This document shows, piece by piece, positions 63,653-64,000 of a DNA stretch of 64,000 nt (position 1 is the stretch's first letter; each line of letters starts with the position of its first letter). The position numbers were made by a program, and so were the translations under genes. A model generated the notes under the pieces. The model saw only the letters and a list, made by a program, of their open reading frames with translations, was not told the origin of the DNA and ran no database searches. The stretch comes from Amphibalanus amphitrite (Eukaryota > Arthropoda > Thecostraca > Balanomorpha > Balanidae): the NCBI RefSeq assembly GCF_019059575.1, contig NW_024882300.1:124001-188000 (forward strand), given 5' to 3'.

Positions 63653-64000
63653 CAATATTGACGCAATGGTGACGTCACGGTCGCCGTCGACGTCACCATT
63701 CGAATCAGAGTCATTGAATTGTGCCGAATATCAAGTTTAAGATTGATGCTTCAACGGATCTGTATATCAGTCGAAAACACCTTACATTCCTTTTTACTCG
63801 CTAGATGGCAGAAGCGTCAAACGCCTGAATGTATGCTGTGCCGCAATGCCGGCTCTATTGTATATAACCGCCTAAATAAATGGCGGAGTAATGAGGGATC
63901 CGGGAAAACCACTATCTCTTTAGAACTGATGACTCGCACGAGACTGGAGCTTTTGAGGACGATTATCGAGTATGGTAAATGCGTCTGGCATTTTAGCCAA
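63653..64000. other. Unassigned window end
   Basis: It contains a GTGACGTCAC…GACGTCAC pair near 63670-63692 and AT-rich sequence. No frame of note. Confidence 0.5.

Noticed and set aside
1..64000. tRNA and rRNA genes
   Set aside because: I looked for the GGTTCGAATCC-type T-arm and for conserved rRNA words and found none; a covariance-model search would be needed to exclude degenerate copies.

Overview
The window is repeat-dense DNA from a eukaryote, almost certainly an invertebrate animal. It holds two BEL/Pao LTR retrotransposons, a Helitron-like Rep-helicase gene with an OTU protease and AT-hooks, Jockey/CR1-like and R1/I-like non-LTR fragments, hAT-type non-autonomous elements and several unclassified repeat families. 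Arthropod is my best guess, but nothing in the sequence fixes the phylum. I see no rRNA, tRNA, CRISPR or prokaryotic operon. I found no complete host gene, only two weak candidates: a coiled-coil reading frame at 58-762 and a possible terminal exon at 15408-15520.

Layout. 58-762: open coiled-coil frame. 845-6972: BEL/Pao element 1 (minus strand), its right LTR cut short. 6973-11000: about 2.2 copies of an unclassified modular repeat, here called the CCAGCATC family. 11000-23349: mostly unassigned DNA with a 412-bp tandem duplication, a (ATACC)n-tailed non-LTR 3' fragment, a 426-bp hAT-like MITE and a 117-bp minisatellite. 23350-48489: one Helitron-like gene (minus strand) broken into three in-frame pieces. 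48490-52660: DNA dense in AGGTCA/TGACCT. 52670-53367: a second non-LTR RT fragment. 53876-54174 and 63369-63652: a shared 290-bp repeat. 54270-62900: further CCAGCATC copies, one holding an 806-bp TIR element.

The central story is nested insertion. The Helitron-like gene runs from the ATG ending at 48489 to the stop at 23350-23352. BEL/Pao element 2 (23426-29609, 5-bp TSD) split its extreme C-terminus. A 9,413-bp insertion (37659-47071, 19-bp TSD) split the linker between the OTU/AT-hook part and the Rep part. Dropping both insertions and one TSD copy each leaves 1418+8030+71=9519 nt, exactly 3173 codons including the stop, and the frame holds codon by codon at both junctions. The 9.4-kb insertion is itself a tandem dimer of CCAGCATC material. 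One half carries a 5'-truncated non-LTR insertion and the other a 2.68-kb inverted-repeat element, and each half preserves the empty site for the insertion in the other.

The best candidate for something undescribed is the CCAGCATC family. It has the same left edge at two unrelated junctions, a nested hairpin at unit junctions, arrays of a 20-bp CACGTG palindrome with alternating ~127/153-bp spacing, T-depleted CpG-rich tracts, and no recognisable protein.
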